From Subtercola boreus (GTDB lineage Bacteria > Actinomycetota > Actinomycetes > Actinomycetales > Microbacteriaceae), in NCBI RefSeq assembly GCF_003399635.1, contig NZ_NBXB01000010.1, positions 1 to 43,620 of the forward strand: a DNA stretch of 43,620 nt. Reading direction: 5' to 3'. Shown one piece after another: positions 15,834-23,933 of this stretch (position 1 is its first letter; each line of letters opens with the position of its first letter). Made by a program: the position numbers and the translations under genes. The notes beneath the pieces were generated by a model. It saw nothing but the letters and a program-made list of their open reading frames with translations. It was not told the origin of the DNA and ran no database searches.

Positions 15834-16733
15834 ATGCGATCAGAACTGCAACGCCGGCTGGATGCGGCCGATGCCGCGCTCGCCTTTGTCAACGCCGGCC
15901 CCGGTGACGCGCGACATCGATCCCTCGTCGAAGGCGTCGCGGCTGAGCGAATTTCCACCGAGCAGGCCGTGTTGCACACAGTCGAGCAGCACGGTCTTCG
16001 TGTCGACTCCGGCCGGGCTCCGTCCATCCACTCCTTCGACGACTATCTGATCCCCGGCACGTTCGTTCTTCGCAATCGGTTGGTCGATGAGCTTCATCCC
16101 GACGGAATCGACGATCCAGAGCTGCTGTCCCTGCTCGACCGGCAGATCTCCCGGTTGCGAATAGTCGAGCTCGAGATCCGGCCGGTGCGCGGGCACTTCG
16201 ACTACGAGCACCTCAAGCAGGTGCACCGCCGCATGTTCGGCGACATCTTCTTCTGGGCCGGTGAGGAGCGTATTGGCCCGGAGACCGCGATGATCAGGTT
16301 CGCGCCCGATGCCGTCAACCACGCGCCGGGCGATCCTGCCGCGCCGATGACGAAGTACAGCTACTTCAGCGGCCCCGAGATCGCCGAGGCTGCATCGGTT
16401 CAGTGCGCCCAGCTCAGTCATCTCGCGTCCCGCTCGGACCTCGGGCGCAAAAAGTTCTTCGACCTCGTCGCCGAGCACGGGGGCGAACTCAACGTCGTCC
16501 ACCCCTTTCGGGATGGCAACCTCCGAGCGCTCTGGCAGTACGCTGCGCAGCTGGAGGAGCGGGCCGGCTATCCGATCGACACGGCGGGTTTCCTGAAGGA
16601 GACCCGTGCGCACGCCTTCGCCATGCACTCGGCGTTCCACTTCCAGGCCACCAACGACAACGACGTGATGTTCCGCCTGATGGAGGGAGGGCTCCCGCAG
16701 ACCCAGACGGCCAGGACCCCTCCGCCCGGCTAG
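15834..16733 (+). CDS. Fic-domain protein, near-canonical loop (likely nucleotidyltransferase)
   Basis: A 299-residue paralog of the preceding gene, from an ATG with GAAGGGAC upstream. The layout is the same: an N-terminal helical region with [20 protein letters not shown], then [16 protein letters not shown], then [20 protein letters not shown]. The Fic loop is HPFRDGNLR at residues 223-231, differing from HPFxDGNGR only at the Gly (Leu). The conserved His, Asn and Arg needed for AMP transfer are all present. No classical (S/T)xxxE(G/N) inhibitory helix is seen in either protein. The 3' end overlaps the convergent aminotransferase gene by 4 bp. Whether the pair acts as a toxin system is open. 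Confidence 0.85.
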   Translation: MRSELQRRLDAADAALAFVNAGPGDARHRSLVEGVAAERISTEQAVLHTVEQHGLRVDSGRAPSIHSFDDYLIPGTFVLRNRLVDELHPDGIDDPELLSLLDRQISRLRIVELEIRPVRGHFDYEHLKQVHRRMFGDIFFWAGEERIGPETAMIRFAPDAVNHAPGDPAAPMTKYSYFSGPEIAEAASVQCAQLSHLASRSDLGRKKFFDLVAEHGGELNVVHPFRDGNLRALWQYAAQLEERAGYPIDTAGFLKETRAHAFAMHSAFHFQATNDNDVMFRLMEGGLPQTQTARTPPPG

Positions 16734-17932
16734 GCAGAGAAGAGGCGCTGCATCCGCGCCACACCCTCCGCCAGTGCGTCATCGCCGAGCGCGTACGACA
16801 TGCGGATGTAGCCGCTCGGGCCGAACGCCTCGCCCGGGATCACGGCGACCTCGGCCTGCTCGAGGATGAGGTCGGCCAGCTCGAGCGAGGTCGTCGGCGT
16901 GACGCCACCCCACGTTCGGTTCAGCAGCCCGCTCACGTCGGGGTAGACGTAGAACGCGCCCTCGGGCGTGGGTGCATGAAGGCCCGGGATCTGGTTCAGC
17001 CCGCTCACGATGGCCTTGCGCCGGCGGTCGAAGGCCTCGCGCATCGTGGCAACGGCGTCCTGAGGGCCCGTGAGCGCCGCGATCGCCGCTCGCTGCGAGA
17101 TGTTCGACACGTTCGACGAGAGGTGCGACTGCAGGTTCGCGGCTGCCTTGATGGCATCGGCGGGGCCGACCAACCAGCCGACCCGCCATCCGGTCATCGC
17201 GTACGTCTTCGCGACACCGTTCACGAGGATGGTGCGGTCGGCGAGAGCCGGCACTGCCTCGACGATGGACTGGGCGACGACGCCGTCGTAGGTGAGGTTC
17301 TGGTAGATCTCGTCAGAGATCACCCAGATGCCGTTCGCCTCGGCCCACTCGCCGATCTCCCGGGTCTGGGCGGGGGAGTACACCGCTCCCGTCGGGTTCG
17401 ACGGCGAGACGAAGAGCAGCACCTTCGTGCGGTCGGTGCGGGCGGCTTCGAGCTGGTCGACGGTGACGAGGTAGCCCTGGTCGCTGCCCGCGAAGACCTC
17501 GACGGTGACGCCGCCGGCGAGCGCGATGGCCTCCGGGTAGGTGGTCCAGTAGGGAGTCGGCACCAGGACTTCGTCGCCCGGGTCGAGCAGGGTGGCGAAC
17601 GACTGGTACACCGCCTGCTTCCCGCCGTTGGTCACGATGATCTGCGAAGGCGAGACCTCGAGACCGCTGTCGCGGAGCGTCTTGGCGGCGATGGCCTCGC
17701 GGAGCTCCGGCAGGCCGACCGCAGGCGTGTAGCGGTGGTTCTTCGGGTCGCGCGCCGCGGCGACCGCCGCTTCCACGATGAAGTCCGGCGTCGCGAAGTC
17801 GGGCTCGCCGGCCGCGAAGCTGATGACCGGTCGGCCCGCTGCCTGCAGGGCCTTGGCCTTGGCGTCGACCTTGAGGGTCGCAGATTCGGCGATGGACGAG
17901 ATGCGGTGCGAGATGCGGGTACGTTCGGTCAC
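16730..17932 (-). CDS. PLP-dependent aminotransferase, aspartate type
   Basis: A 400-residue class I/II aminotransferase from a GTG start. It interconverts amino acids and 2-oxo acids with PLP in the cytoplasm; the AspC/AspB subgroup fits best. Signatures: [16 protein letters not shown] near the N-terminus, [26 protein letters not shown], the PLP-lysine region [16 protein letters not shown] (Lys at about residue 236), and the C-terminal Arg in GYIRMSYAL. Full length and intact. It lies between the Fic pair and tRNA-Trp/secE, where many actinobacteria carry an aminotransferase. Confidence 0.9.
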   Translation of the reverse strand: MTERTRISHRISSIAESATLKVDAKAKALQAAGRPVISFAAGEPDFATPDFIVEAAVAAARDPKNHRYTPAVGLPELREAIAAKTLRDSGLEVSPSQIIVTNGGKQAVYQSFATLLDPGDEVLVPTPYWTTYPEAIALAGGVTVEVFAGSDQGYLVTVDQLEAARTDRTKVLLFVSPSNPTGAVYSPAQTREIGEWAEANGIWVISDEIYQNLTYDGVVAQSIVEAVPALADRTILVNGVAKTYAMTGWRVGWLVGPADAIKAAANLQSHLSSNVSNISQRAAIAALTGPQDAVATMREAFDRRRKAIVSGLNQIPGLHAPTPEGAFYVYPDVSGLLNRTWGGVTPTTSLELADLILEQAEVAVIPGEAFGPSGYIRMSYALGDDALAEGVARMQRLFSA

Positions 17933-17961
17933 CCGGCAAGCCTACCGATCTGAGCCTCGCG

Positions 17962-18579
17962 TCACTGGATCTTGGAGCCTTCGTCCAGCCGGTGCCACAT
18001 GCGGTTGTGGTACACCAACGGATGCGCCTGGGCGGCATCCGCCTCGGCGGCACCGGGATCGGGTGCGAACGTCTCGAGAGCTTGCACGGCGACGACGGTC
18101 GAACCGCCGGCCTCCATTTTGTTGACGATCCGCCCGCGGATCCAGGCATGCGCCGCAGGAAAATACGGCTCGCCGGTCGGCAACCGCTTCCAGATGCTGG
18201 TGTCTGCGAACCGGTCGATTCCGCTGGTGGCACCGAGTTTGGCGATGTCGAGCTGGTCGGCTCCGAGGAGGTGCACCACGACGGTGTCGGCGCGGCGGAT
18301 GGTCGGGGTGCTCGATGACAGCTCAGAGATCGAGAACACCAGCAGGGGAGGCTCGACGCTCACCGAGAACACCGAGGTCGCAGTCAGGGCGACCGGGCCG
18401 TCGCCCGCGTCAGCGGTGATCACTGCTACACCGGCCGGGTGGTTGCGGAAGGCGGCCTTGAACTGGTCGGGCGTGACCGTCTCTGAGCTCGGGTGCGCCA
18501 CAATGTTGTTCTCGTGAAGCACAGCGTGCTCGGGCGCGGAGGTCTTCTGCGAGTCAGTCACTTCTTGCGGATCGGTCAC
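17962..18579 (-). CDS. Flavin reductase-like FMN-binding protein
   Basis: A 205-residue protein of the split-barrel flavin reductase family (HpaC/NtaB-like). Residues ~37-185 cover the domain: FKAAFRNHPAGVAVITADAG, ALTATSVFSVSVEPPLLVFSI and a C-terminal HPLVYHNRMWHRL. These enzymes reduce FMN or FAD with NAD(P)H to supply flavin-dependent monooxygenases, or act on small electrophiles. The N-terminal ~36 residues are non-conserved and the true start could be further in. No monooxygenase partner is adjacent. Confidence 0.85.
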   Translation of the reverse strand: MTDPQEVTDSQKTSAPEHAVLHENNIVAHPSSETVTPDQFKAAFRNHPAGVAVITADAGDGPVALTATSVFSVSVEPPLLVFSISELSSSTPTIRRADTVVVHLLGADQLDIAKLGATSGIDRFADTSIWKRLPTGEPYFPAAHAWIRGRIVNKMEAGGSTVVAVQALETFAPDPGAAEADAAQAHPLVYHNRMWHRLDEGSKIQ

Positions 18580-18642
18580 AGAGAAAGCCTACGTCCGCCG
18601 ATGTTGCACGAGCGCCTCGGGCGTCACGCAAGGTCATCCCTG

Positions 18643-19614
18643 TCAGACGACGAGCAGGATCTTGCCGATGTGGGTGGAGCCCTCCATGAGGCGATGCGCT
18701 GCCGCCGCCTCGGAGAGCGGGAACCGCTCGGCCACCACGGGCTTCACCCGGCCGTCGGCGACCAGCGGCCAGACGTTGTCCCGCACGCTGTCGACGATCG
18801 CAGCCTTACCGGCGGCCGAGCGACCGCGGAGGCTGGTCGCATGGATGGCGCCCCGCTTCATCATCAGTCGGCCGAAGTCGAGCGATCCGGTCTCCTGGCT
18901 GAGGTTGCCGATGTTCACGATGTGGCCGTCCATCGCCAGCACGCTGATGTTCTTCCCGAGGTAGGAACCGCCGATCGAGTCGAGGATCACGTGCGCGGCG
19001 ATGCCCTCCGCCTTCATCCGCTCGGCGAAGTCCTCCTCCCGGTAGTTGATCAGGATGTCTGCGCCGAGCGCCTCGCAGGCGGCGAGTTTGTCTGCCGAAC
19101 CTGCCGTCACCACGACGCGGGCACCGCGCGCCTTCGCGATCTGGATGGCCATCGTGCCTATTCCGCTCGAACCGCCGTGCACGAGGAGGGTCTCGCCCGC
19201 CCGGAGGTCGCCGAGGAGGAAGACGTTCGACCAGACGGTCGAGGCGACTTCGACGAGGGCCGCGCCGTCGACGAGGTCGATGTTCGGAGGCAGGACCAGA
19301 ACCTGCCCGACCGGCACGCTCACCCGTTCGGCGTACCCGCCGCCGGAGAGCAGAGCGGCGACGCGATCCCCGACCCGGAGGCCCGTCACTCCCTCTCCGA
19401 GCTGCAGAACGAGCCCGGAGACCTCGAGGCCCGGCCACTCGGGTGCGCCAGCGGGAGGAGGGTAGTGGCCCTCGCGCTGGCTCACGTCTGCCCGGTTCAC
19501 CCCCGCCGCCACGACCCCCACCAGCACCTCCCCGGCCTGCGCGACGGGCTCGTCGACATCGGCGAGCTCCAGTACGGATGCATCTCCCGGCTCACGGATG
19601 ATCACGGCCTTCAT
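18643..19614 (-). CDS. Zinc-independent NADPH:quinone oxidoreductase (MDR family)
   Basis: A 323-residue medium-chain dehydrogenase/reductase. The GroES-like N-terminal domain reads MKAVIIREPGDASVLEL..AAGVNRADVSQREGHYPPP, and the Rossmann part contains LLVHGGSSGIGTMAIQIAKARGARVV. Structural-zinc cysteines are absent, which places it with quinone reductase/zeta-crystallin (QOR, PIG3) enzymes that reduce quinones or enones with NADPH. It is complete. A second enzyme of the same broad family at 21,559-22,785 is distinct in sequence and damaged at its C-terminus. Confidence 0.9.
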   Translation of the reverse strand: MKAVIIREPGDASVLELADVDEPVAQAGEVLVGVVAAGVNRADVSQREGHYPPPAGAPEWPGLEVSGLVLQLGEGVTGLRVGDRVAALLSGGGYAERVSVPVGQVLVLPPNIDLVDGAALVEVASTVWSNVFLLGDLRAGETLLVHGGSSGIGTMAIQIAKARGARVVVTAGSADKLAACEALGADILINYREEDFAERMKAEGIAAHVILDSIGGSYLGKNISVLAMDGHIVNIGNLSQETGSLDFGRLMMKRGAIHATSLRGRSAAGKAAIVDSVRDNVWPLVADGRVKPVVAERFPLSEAAAAHRLMEGSTHIGKILLVV

Positions 19615-19779
19615 GCGTTCGAACCCATCATGCTCACCAACCTAGACCGCTCTTTGCGGTCCATCTGGATCTGACCTACACTGGGTTGAGGTAGTTGAAA
19701 TCTGCCATACTTTTTCATGCCCATTTTCGTTGTCTCCACGAGGTGAAGACGGGCGGAGAAGTGCGAGGGTTTCGCTCAT

Positions 19780-19852
19780 AGGGTGGTGGCTCAATTGGTA
19801 GAGCAGCGGTCTCCAAAACCGCAGGTTGCAGGTTCGAGTCCTGTCCGCCCTG
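19780..19852 (+). tRNA. tRNA-Trp (CCA)
   Basis: A 73-nt cloverleaf: acceptor AGGGTGG/CCGCCCT, D arm GGCTCAATTGGTAGAGC, anticodon loop CTCCAAA with CCA at 19,813-19,815, and T arm GCAGG-TTCGAGT-CCTGT. CCA is not encoded. It precedes secE by 52 bp, the classic actinobacterial tRNA-Trp/secE/nusG order. A plausible promoter is TTGAGG (19,686) with TACTTT (19,708). Confidence 0.95.
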
Positions 19853-19904
19853 CAAATCGGAGTCGGCGGTTGCCTGCTCCGATCGCTTGTGAAAGGTACT
19901 GACG

Positions 19905-20195
19905 GTGGCACGAAAGATAGTCGACGAACCCAGCGAGGCAGTCGTCGAGCGCGCCAAGAGCGACAGGGCTGCCAGGCGCAACCCGTTCTCACGAATCGTG
20001 CTTTTCATCAGGCAGGTCATCGCAGAACTCAAGAAGGTCGTCACACCGACCCGCAAAGAACTGATCAGCTACACGCTGGTCGTGCTCGTCTTCGTCGTCA
20101 TCATGATGGCGCTCGTCTCGGGTCTCGACTTCCTGTTCAGCTGGGCTGCTGTCTTTGTGTTCGGCGACGCGGGAACCAGTCCTCTGGGTCTGTAG
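19905..20195 (+). CDS. secE: Preprotein translocase subunit SecE
   Basis: A 96-residue protein from a GTG at 19,905. The C-terminal half has the SecE signature: an amphipathic helix with FIRQVIAELKKVVTPTRKEL, followed by one transmembrane helix (YTLVVLVFVVIMMALVSGLD). It stabilises SecY in the SecYEG channel. The N-terminal 30 residues are charged and variable, as usual for actinobacteria. It sits between tRNA-Trp and nusG. Confidence 0.95.
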   Translation: MARKIVDEPSEAVVERAKSDRAARRNPFSRIVLFIRQVIAELKKVVTPTRKELISYTLVVLVFVVIMMALVSGLDFLFSWAAVFVFGDAGTSPLGL

Positions 20196-20264
20196 GTCTC
20201 CGCACCTGCGGTTCTTTCTCCCCGACTCGCCTCCGATCACGCTAAAGAAACGGAACGTATTCCA

Positions 20265-21368
20265 GTGCCAAAGTCACACCGCGACGACCTCGACCTCGGG
20301 GCTGCCGAAGAGCAGTCGAGTGAGGTTGAAGAGGCTCAAGAGGGCGACCACATCGAGATCGAGTCGCCCAGCGACCTCGATGCACTGTTGCGCGCCATCG
20401 ACGGTGGATCGGATGACGAACACGTGATCGACACGAACGGCGACGGCGAGACGGTCGACGTGGATGACGCCGAGGCCGACGCCGAAGTGAACGAGGCGCT
20501 CGCCTCCGACGACGCCGACGACACCGAGGCGGCCCTCGAGGCGATCGAAGACGAAGAGGAGATCGACGGCGCCCTCACCGACGCCGAGGACGACGACTTC
20601 GTCTCCGATGCCGTGGTCTCTGCCGACAGCGAGGGCGACCTCGAACTCGACGCCGAGCTGGATGCTGACGCAGAGGCTGCTCCGGCGGCCGATGCCGCGG
20701 ACGCCGACGCTACCGATGCCGACACAGAGGAAGTCGAGCCCGAAGAGGTCGACCCCTACGACGCCTTCCGGGCGGAACTCCGCTTCCTGCCGGGCAAATG
20801 GTACGTCATCCACTCCTACGCCGGCTTCGAGAAGCGCGTCAAGCAGAACATCGAGAGCCGCAAGTCGTCGATGGGCATGGAGGACTACGTCTACCAGGTC
20901 GAGGTCCCGATGGAAGATGTCGTCGAGATCAAGAACGGCCAGCGCAAGCTGGTCACCCGCGTGCGCATCCCCGGCTACGTGCTGGTGCGCATGGACCTCA
21001 ACGAGGACAGCTGGTCGGTCGTCCGCCACACCCCCGGTGTCACGGGCTTCGTAGGCAACTCCCACAACCCGACGCCGCTCCGTTTCGAGGAGGCCTTCAA
21101 CATGCTGAAGAGCCTCGTCGAGATCGTCGAGACCCCCGCGGCCAAGACCGGCGGAGCAAAGGGCGGCAAGGCCGTCTCGCGTTCCATCCCCGCAGAGATC
21201 GACTTCGAGATCGGCGAGACCATCACGATCAAGGAGGGCTCGTTCGCGGGCCTGCCCGGTTCGATCAGCGAGATCAAGCCCGAGAGCGGCAAGCTCACGG
21301 TGCTCGTCTCCCTCTTCGAGCGCGAGACGCCGGTCGAGCTCAGCTTCGACCAGGTCACCAAGCTCTAG
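20265..21368 (+). CDS. nusG: Transcription termination/antitermination protein NusG, long acidic N-terminus
   Basis: A 367-residue NusG from a GTG at 20,265. Residues ~1-165 are an extraordinarily Asp/Glu/Ala-rich extension. The NGN domain starts near residue 175 (GKWYVIHSYAGFEKRVKQNI) and binds RNA polymerase. The C-terminal KOW domain includes FEIGETITIKEGSFAGLPG and ends DQVTKL. NusG couples polymerase to Rho and the ribosome. Actinobacterial NusG often has an acidic extension, and this one is at the long end. A strong terminator follows, and rplK-rplA, usually next, are absent. Confidence 0.95.
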   Translation: MPKSHRDDLDLGAAEEQSSEVEEAQEGDHIEIESPSDLDALLRAIDGGSDDEHVIDTNGDGETVDVDDAEADAEVNEALASDDADDTEAALEAIEDEEEIDGALTDAEDDDFVSDAVVSADSEGDLELDAELDADAEAAPAADAADADATDADTEEVEPEEVDPYDAFRAELRFLPGKWYVIHSYAGFEKRVKQNIESRKSSMGMEDYVYQVEVPMEDVVEIKNGQRKLVTRVRIPGYVLVRMDLNEDSWSVVRHTPGVTGFVGNSHNPTPLRFEEAFNMLKSLVEIVETPAAKTGGAKGGKAVSRSIPAEIDFEIGETITIKEGSFAGLPGSISEIKPESGKLTVLVSLFERETPVELSFDQVTKL

Positions 21369-21382
21369 CCACCGGCTGTTTG

Positions 21383-21418
21383 CGAAAGGGCCCATCGGCT
21401 GAACGGTGGGCCCTTTCG
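21383..21418 (+). terminator. Intrinsic terminator after nusG
   Basis: Perfect 12-bp arms CGAAAGGGCCCA (21,383-21,394) and TGGGCCCTTTCG (21,407-21,418) with a 12-nt loop, 14 bp after the nusG stop. It marks the end of the secE-nusG transcript. From here to ~21,640 no gene is supported. Confidence 0.85.
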
Positions 21419-21558
21419 TGTTGCTCTGCCAGGAATCCTGAGCAGGATGCTCGGCTGATCCGATCCGCGACCTGTTTCACCTCTTCGACGGGGCCCCGAG
21501 CCTCTCGAACTCGACCTCACGCTCGGCGCACGCGTGTGCGTCGTCTGTTGTACGCCCA

Positions 21559-22785
21559 TTAGCAGGCGCCACCGACCGGCAGGTAGCACGAGGGGAACAG
21601 GTGTTTCGCCCCGCCGCCGAGTCTGACTGGCCCCAAAGGCACGCTCCGAGACACCTTTGAGGACTTTGCAGGGCCGGTCGTTGACGTGTCCGGCGAAGGT
21701 ATCGAGGTCCGCCGGTGTGAAGTGTCGGAGGTCTGAGCCTCTGGCGAGGTATCCGCGGAGGAGCCGGCTGGTGTTCTCGTTGGTGCCGCGATGCCAGAGA
21801 CTGGTGAGCTGTGGACCTGAATGCCCTGGCTGCAGCCTGCGCCGAGATTGGCCCTCACGACGCCCTCGTTTTCGCCGAACCGCTGAACGTCACCGGCGGC
21901 GTCGGCAGCCACGCGAATGCGCTCGCGGAATCTGATCGCGCCTCCCGCCTCGACGGTGAGTTCACCGCTGTCGACAAGCGACACCAGCTCGGCCAGGCGC
22001 TCGCGGTTCGGCAGCACGAAGACGGTGGCCGCCCGCACGCCACGGCTGTCGTCGCCCGGAGTCGCCATGAACGCGGTGGTGCTGACCACGGCGCCGCCAT
22101 CGCGAACGAGCGCGACGAACGAGGCGAATTGCTCCGGATCGATCGGGGCGAGGTTGAGCAGAACGTCGACCTGCTCGCCGACGGCACTTCGAAGGTCGGT
22201 GGTGGTGTGGTCGATGATCTCATCGGCACCCGCCGCGCGAACCGCGTCGATGCTGCGCGGGCTCGCCGTCGCCACGACGTGCACGCCCGCACGCTTGGCG
22301 AGCTGGATCGCGTACTTACCCACCACGCCGCCCGCCCCGACGATGAGCACACGCTGCCCCGCCTCGAGGTGCCCCTCGTCGAAGAGCGCCTGCCAAGCGG
22401 TCAACGCCACCGAAGGCAGCGCCGCCGCGTCGGCGAGCGGGATGCTCGTCGGGGCCATCACGACCGAATCCGCCGGGGCGACCACGTACTCTGCCGCTCC
22501 GCCGTCGCGCTCCATGGGCAGGAAGCCGATCACGTCGTCGCCCACCGCGACGCCGTCGACTCCCTCGCCGACCGCGTCGATGGTGCCCGAGACGTCGTAG
22601 CCGGGCACGTGCGGCAGCACGACCGGGATCGGCAGGAACCCGCCCCGCATACCGTTGTCAGCCGCATTGAATGCCGACGCCGCAACGCGGATCCGCACCT
22701 CGCCGGCCGCCGGTGTCGGCTGCTCGATCTCCTCGTACTTCAGCACCTCGGGGCCGCCCACTTCGTGGAAACGTACTGCCTTCAT
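21559..22785 (-). CDS. Quinone/alcohol oxidoreductase (MDR) with chimeric C-terminus
   Basis: From the ATG at 22,785 (AAGGGAC upstream) the open frame gives 408 residues. Residues 1-~310 are a zinc-independent MDR enzyme: KAVRFHEVGGPEVLKYEEIE at the start, PHVPGYDVSGTIDAVGEGV, and VLIVGAGGVVGKYAIQLAKRAGVHVVA. Homologs end about 310-320 residues in. Here the final strand breaks off after GENEGVVRAN and the frame continues for ~95 residues through the IS30 remnant in a frame that is not the transposase's. The enzyme core may still fold. It is divergent from a MarR regulator that shares a double-palindrome operator with it and is the likely regulated target. Confidence 0.8.
   Translation of the reverse strand: MKAVRFHEVGGPEVLKYEEIEQPTPAAGEVRIRVAASAFNAADNGMRGGFLPIPVVLPHVPGYDVSGTIDAVGEGVDGVAVGDDVIGFLPMERDGGAAEYVVAPADSVVMAPTSIPLADAAALPSVALTAWQALFDEGHLEAGQRVLIVGAGGVVGKYAIQLAKRAGVHVVATASPRSIDAVRAAGADEIIDHTTTDLRSAVGEQVDVLLNLAPIDPEQFASFVALVRDGGAVVSTTAFMATPGDDSRGVRAATVFVLPNRERLAELVSLVDSGELTVEAGGAIRFRERIRVAADAAGDVQRFGENEGVVRANLGAGCSQGIQVHSSPVSGIAAPTRTPAGSSADTSPEAQTSDTSHRRTSIPSPDTSTTGPAKSSKVSRSVPLGPVRLGGGAKHLFPSCYLPVGGAC
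21650..21815 (-). pseudogene. IS30-family transposase remnant
   Basis: In one minus-strand frame the region reads LTSLWHRGTNENTSRLLRGY, then ARGSDLRHFTPADLDTF and HVNDRPCKVL. This is the conserved IS30 C-terminal catalytic region (WQRGTNENTNGLLRQYFPKG, then a NNRPRK-type motif). The N-terminal two thirds and the two earlier catalytic acids are missing, and the tail is degenerate. It is a dead fragment and abuts the 3' end of the oxidoreductase gene that reads through it in another frame. Confidence 0.75.
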
Positions 22786-22803
22786 GATCTGTCCCTTCGT
22801 CAT

Positions 22804-22859
22804 TTGCTTCGAGTTCGAAGCAGTAATTCGAATGTAGCACTGCTTCGAACTCGAAGCAA
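22804..22859. promoter_or_regulatory. Double palindromic operator between oxidoreductase and marR genes
   Basis: Two 16-bp palindromes, GCTTCGAGTTCGAAGC (22,806-22,821) and GCTTCGAACTCGAAGC (22,842-22,857), are centred 36 bp apart. Each has perfect 7-bp arms. The two together also form a perfect 21-bp inverted repeat (22,804-22,824 against 22,839-22,859) around a 14-bp spacer with AATTCGAAT. The sites lie in the 82-bp gap between divergent genes. They are ideal binding sites for two dimers of the adjacent MarR protein, which would control both genes. Confidence 0.85.
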
Positions 22860-22867
22860 CAAGGAAG

Positions 22868-23377
22868 ATGGGAGTCATGACCGAGACGCCCACGTCCCTG
22901 ACGCCCGCACAGCTCGGGGCGTACTTCGCCTTCACCGAGGTGAGCAGCCTGGTGCGCCACTCCGTCGAGAAACAGCTGCGCAGCGCCGGCGATCTCAGCT
23001 ACGTGCAGTTCCAGCTGCTCGCGCGCCTGGGCGACGCTCCCGACGGCCGACTGCGCATGACCGATCTCGCCGACGGCGTGGTCTACAGCCGCAGCGGCCT
23101 GACCTACCAGGCGCAACTCCTCGAGCAACGCGGGCTCGTCACGCGGATGCCCTCGCCCGACGATGAACGCAGCACCGTCGTCGCCCTCTCCGATGCCGGT
23201 CGTGCAGTTCTCGCCGCCGTCTTCCCCGGCCACATTGCTACCGTTCACCAGTTGCTCTTCGCCGCACTCTCCGACCACGACGTCGACGAGCTCGCGCGCA
23301 TCCTGGGTCAGGCGGCCGACCGCCTACGCGCGACTCCGCCGCGCTCGGCGACGCCCCGGCAGCGCAAGAACCCCTGA
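22868..23377 (+). CDS. MarR-family transcriptional regulator
   Basis: A 169-residue regulator from the ATG at 22,868; an ATG at 22,877 is equally possible. It has the MarR fold: N-terminal dimerisation helices, a winged helix-turn-helix with LRMTDLADGVVYSRSGLTYQAQLLEQRGLV (residues ~63-92) and the wing RMPSPDDERSTVVALSDAG with its conserved DxRS-type Asp/Arg. It presumably represses itself and the divergent oxidoreductase through the 22,804-22,859 operator and is released by a phenolic or quinone ligand. The ligand is inferred from the target enzyme class only. Confidence 0.9.
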   Translation: MGVMTETPTSLTPAQLGAYFAFTEVSSLVRHSVEKQLRSAGDLSYVQFQLLARLGDAPDGRLRMTDLADGVVYSRSGLTYQAQLLEQRGLVTRMPSPDDERSTVVALSDAGRAVLAAVFPGHIATVHQLLFAALSDHDVDELARILGQAADRLRATPPRSATPRQRKNP

Positions 23378-23462
23378 GTACTGGGGCAACCAGACGCGGG
23401 CCAGGCGTGCGCCGAACGCGGGCGCCCTTGGCTCACTGGCGTAGCGCCGCGATACTGGACTC

Positions 23463-23630
23463 ATGGAACCCGAAAAGGAAAAAGAAGCGGTCGGCAAAGT
23501 CGCGGAACGCCTCGCGGAGAAGTTCCCCGACGTATCTCCAGAACACATCGACGACGTCGTGCAGAGCGAGTACGAGGCCCTCGCCGAAGCACCCGTGCGC
23601 GACTACATCCCCGTTCTCGTCGAGCACTAG
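23463..23630 (+). CDS. Three-helix-bundle dimerisation-type small protein, possibly cut by an amber codon
   Basis: A 55-residue acidic protein: MEPEKEKEAVGKVAERLAEK, then FPDVSPEHIDDVV, then PVRDYIPVLVEH. The pattern (a helix with VxxRLxxKFP, a second with VxxVVxxE, then VRDxxPVLVE) matches small actinobacterial three-helix-bundle proteins. Those usually continue with a basic/acidic helix such as 'AREDL..'. Here the TAG at 23,628 is followed in frame by AREDLTRESRDTGDAPA and a second TAG at 23,682. So the gene may have acquired a premature amber codon 17 residues before its original end. The function of the family is not known to me. Confidence 0.65.
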   Translation: MEPEKEKEAVGKVAERLAEKFPDVSPEHIDDVVQSEYEALAEAPVRDYIPVLVEH

Positions 23631-23933
23631 GCCCGCGAGGACCTCACCCGGGAGTCGCGCGATACGGGCGACGCCCCCGCCTAGCGTCGCGTGGGGGTGT
23701 TGGTCGTCCAACCTGTTCTCCGCCGAAGGCCCTTTGCAACACGATCAAGCCTCTCGTAACCCTAGGATTGCGAGGCGTCTCATCGGCCCGAAAGTTGTAC
23801 CTCTTATATAGGGACGTTTTTCGCCAAGTTCCGGGACCGCGCTGACACGCCCAGATTCTCGCAGCTATGTGTTTCAACCTCGGTCTAGGATCGGTGAAGC
23901 GAAGTACGGTTGCGGGACATGGGGGGAGTGGTC
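23631..23933. other. Gap before the resolvase
   Basis: The first 54 bases are the in-frame continuation of the small protein described above. A hairpin ACGCCCCC/GGGGGTGT (23,671-23,700) may end its transcript. From 23,700 to 23,930 no gene is recognisable and the base composition becomes more AT-rich (CTTATATAGGGACGTTTTTC near 23,803). This is the approximate left edge of the foreign block and might contain the resolvase's own recombination site. Confidence 0.4.

Noticed and set aside
14882-16733. Fic pair called a toxin-antitoxin module
   Set aside because: Neither protein carries the known inhibitory-helix motif and no small antitoxin ORF precedes them, so a TA label is unsupported and the case is left as a finding.
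16403-17953. 516-codon plus-strand open frame over the aminotransferase gene
   Set aside because: The opposite strand encodes a full aminotransferase with all PLP motifs, while this frame has no domain.
20274-21395. Long minus-strand open frame antisense to nusG
   Set aside because: It mirrors the Asp/Glu codon pattern of nusG, has no recognisable domain, and the plus-strand gene is certain.
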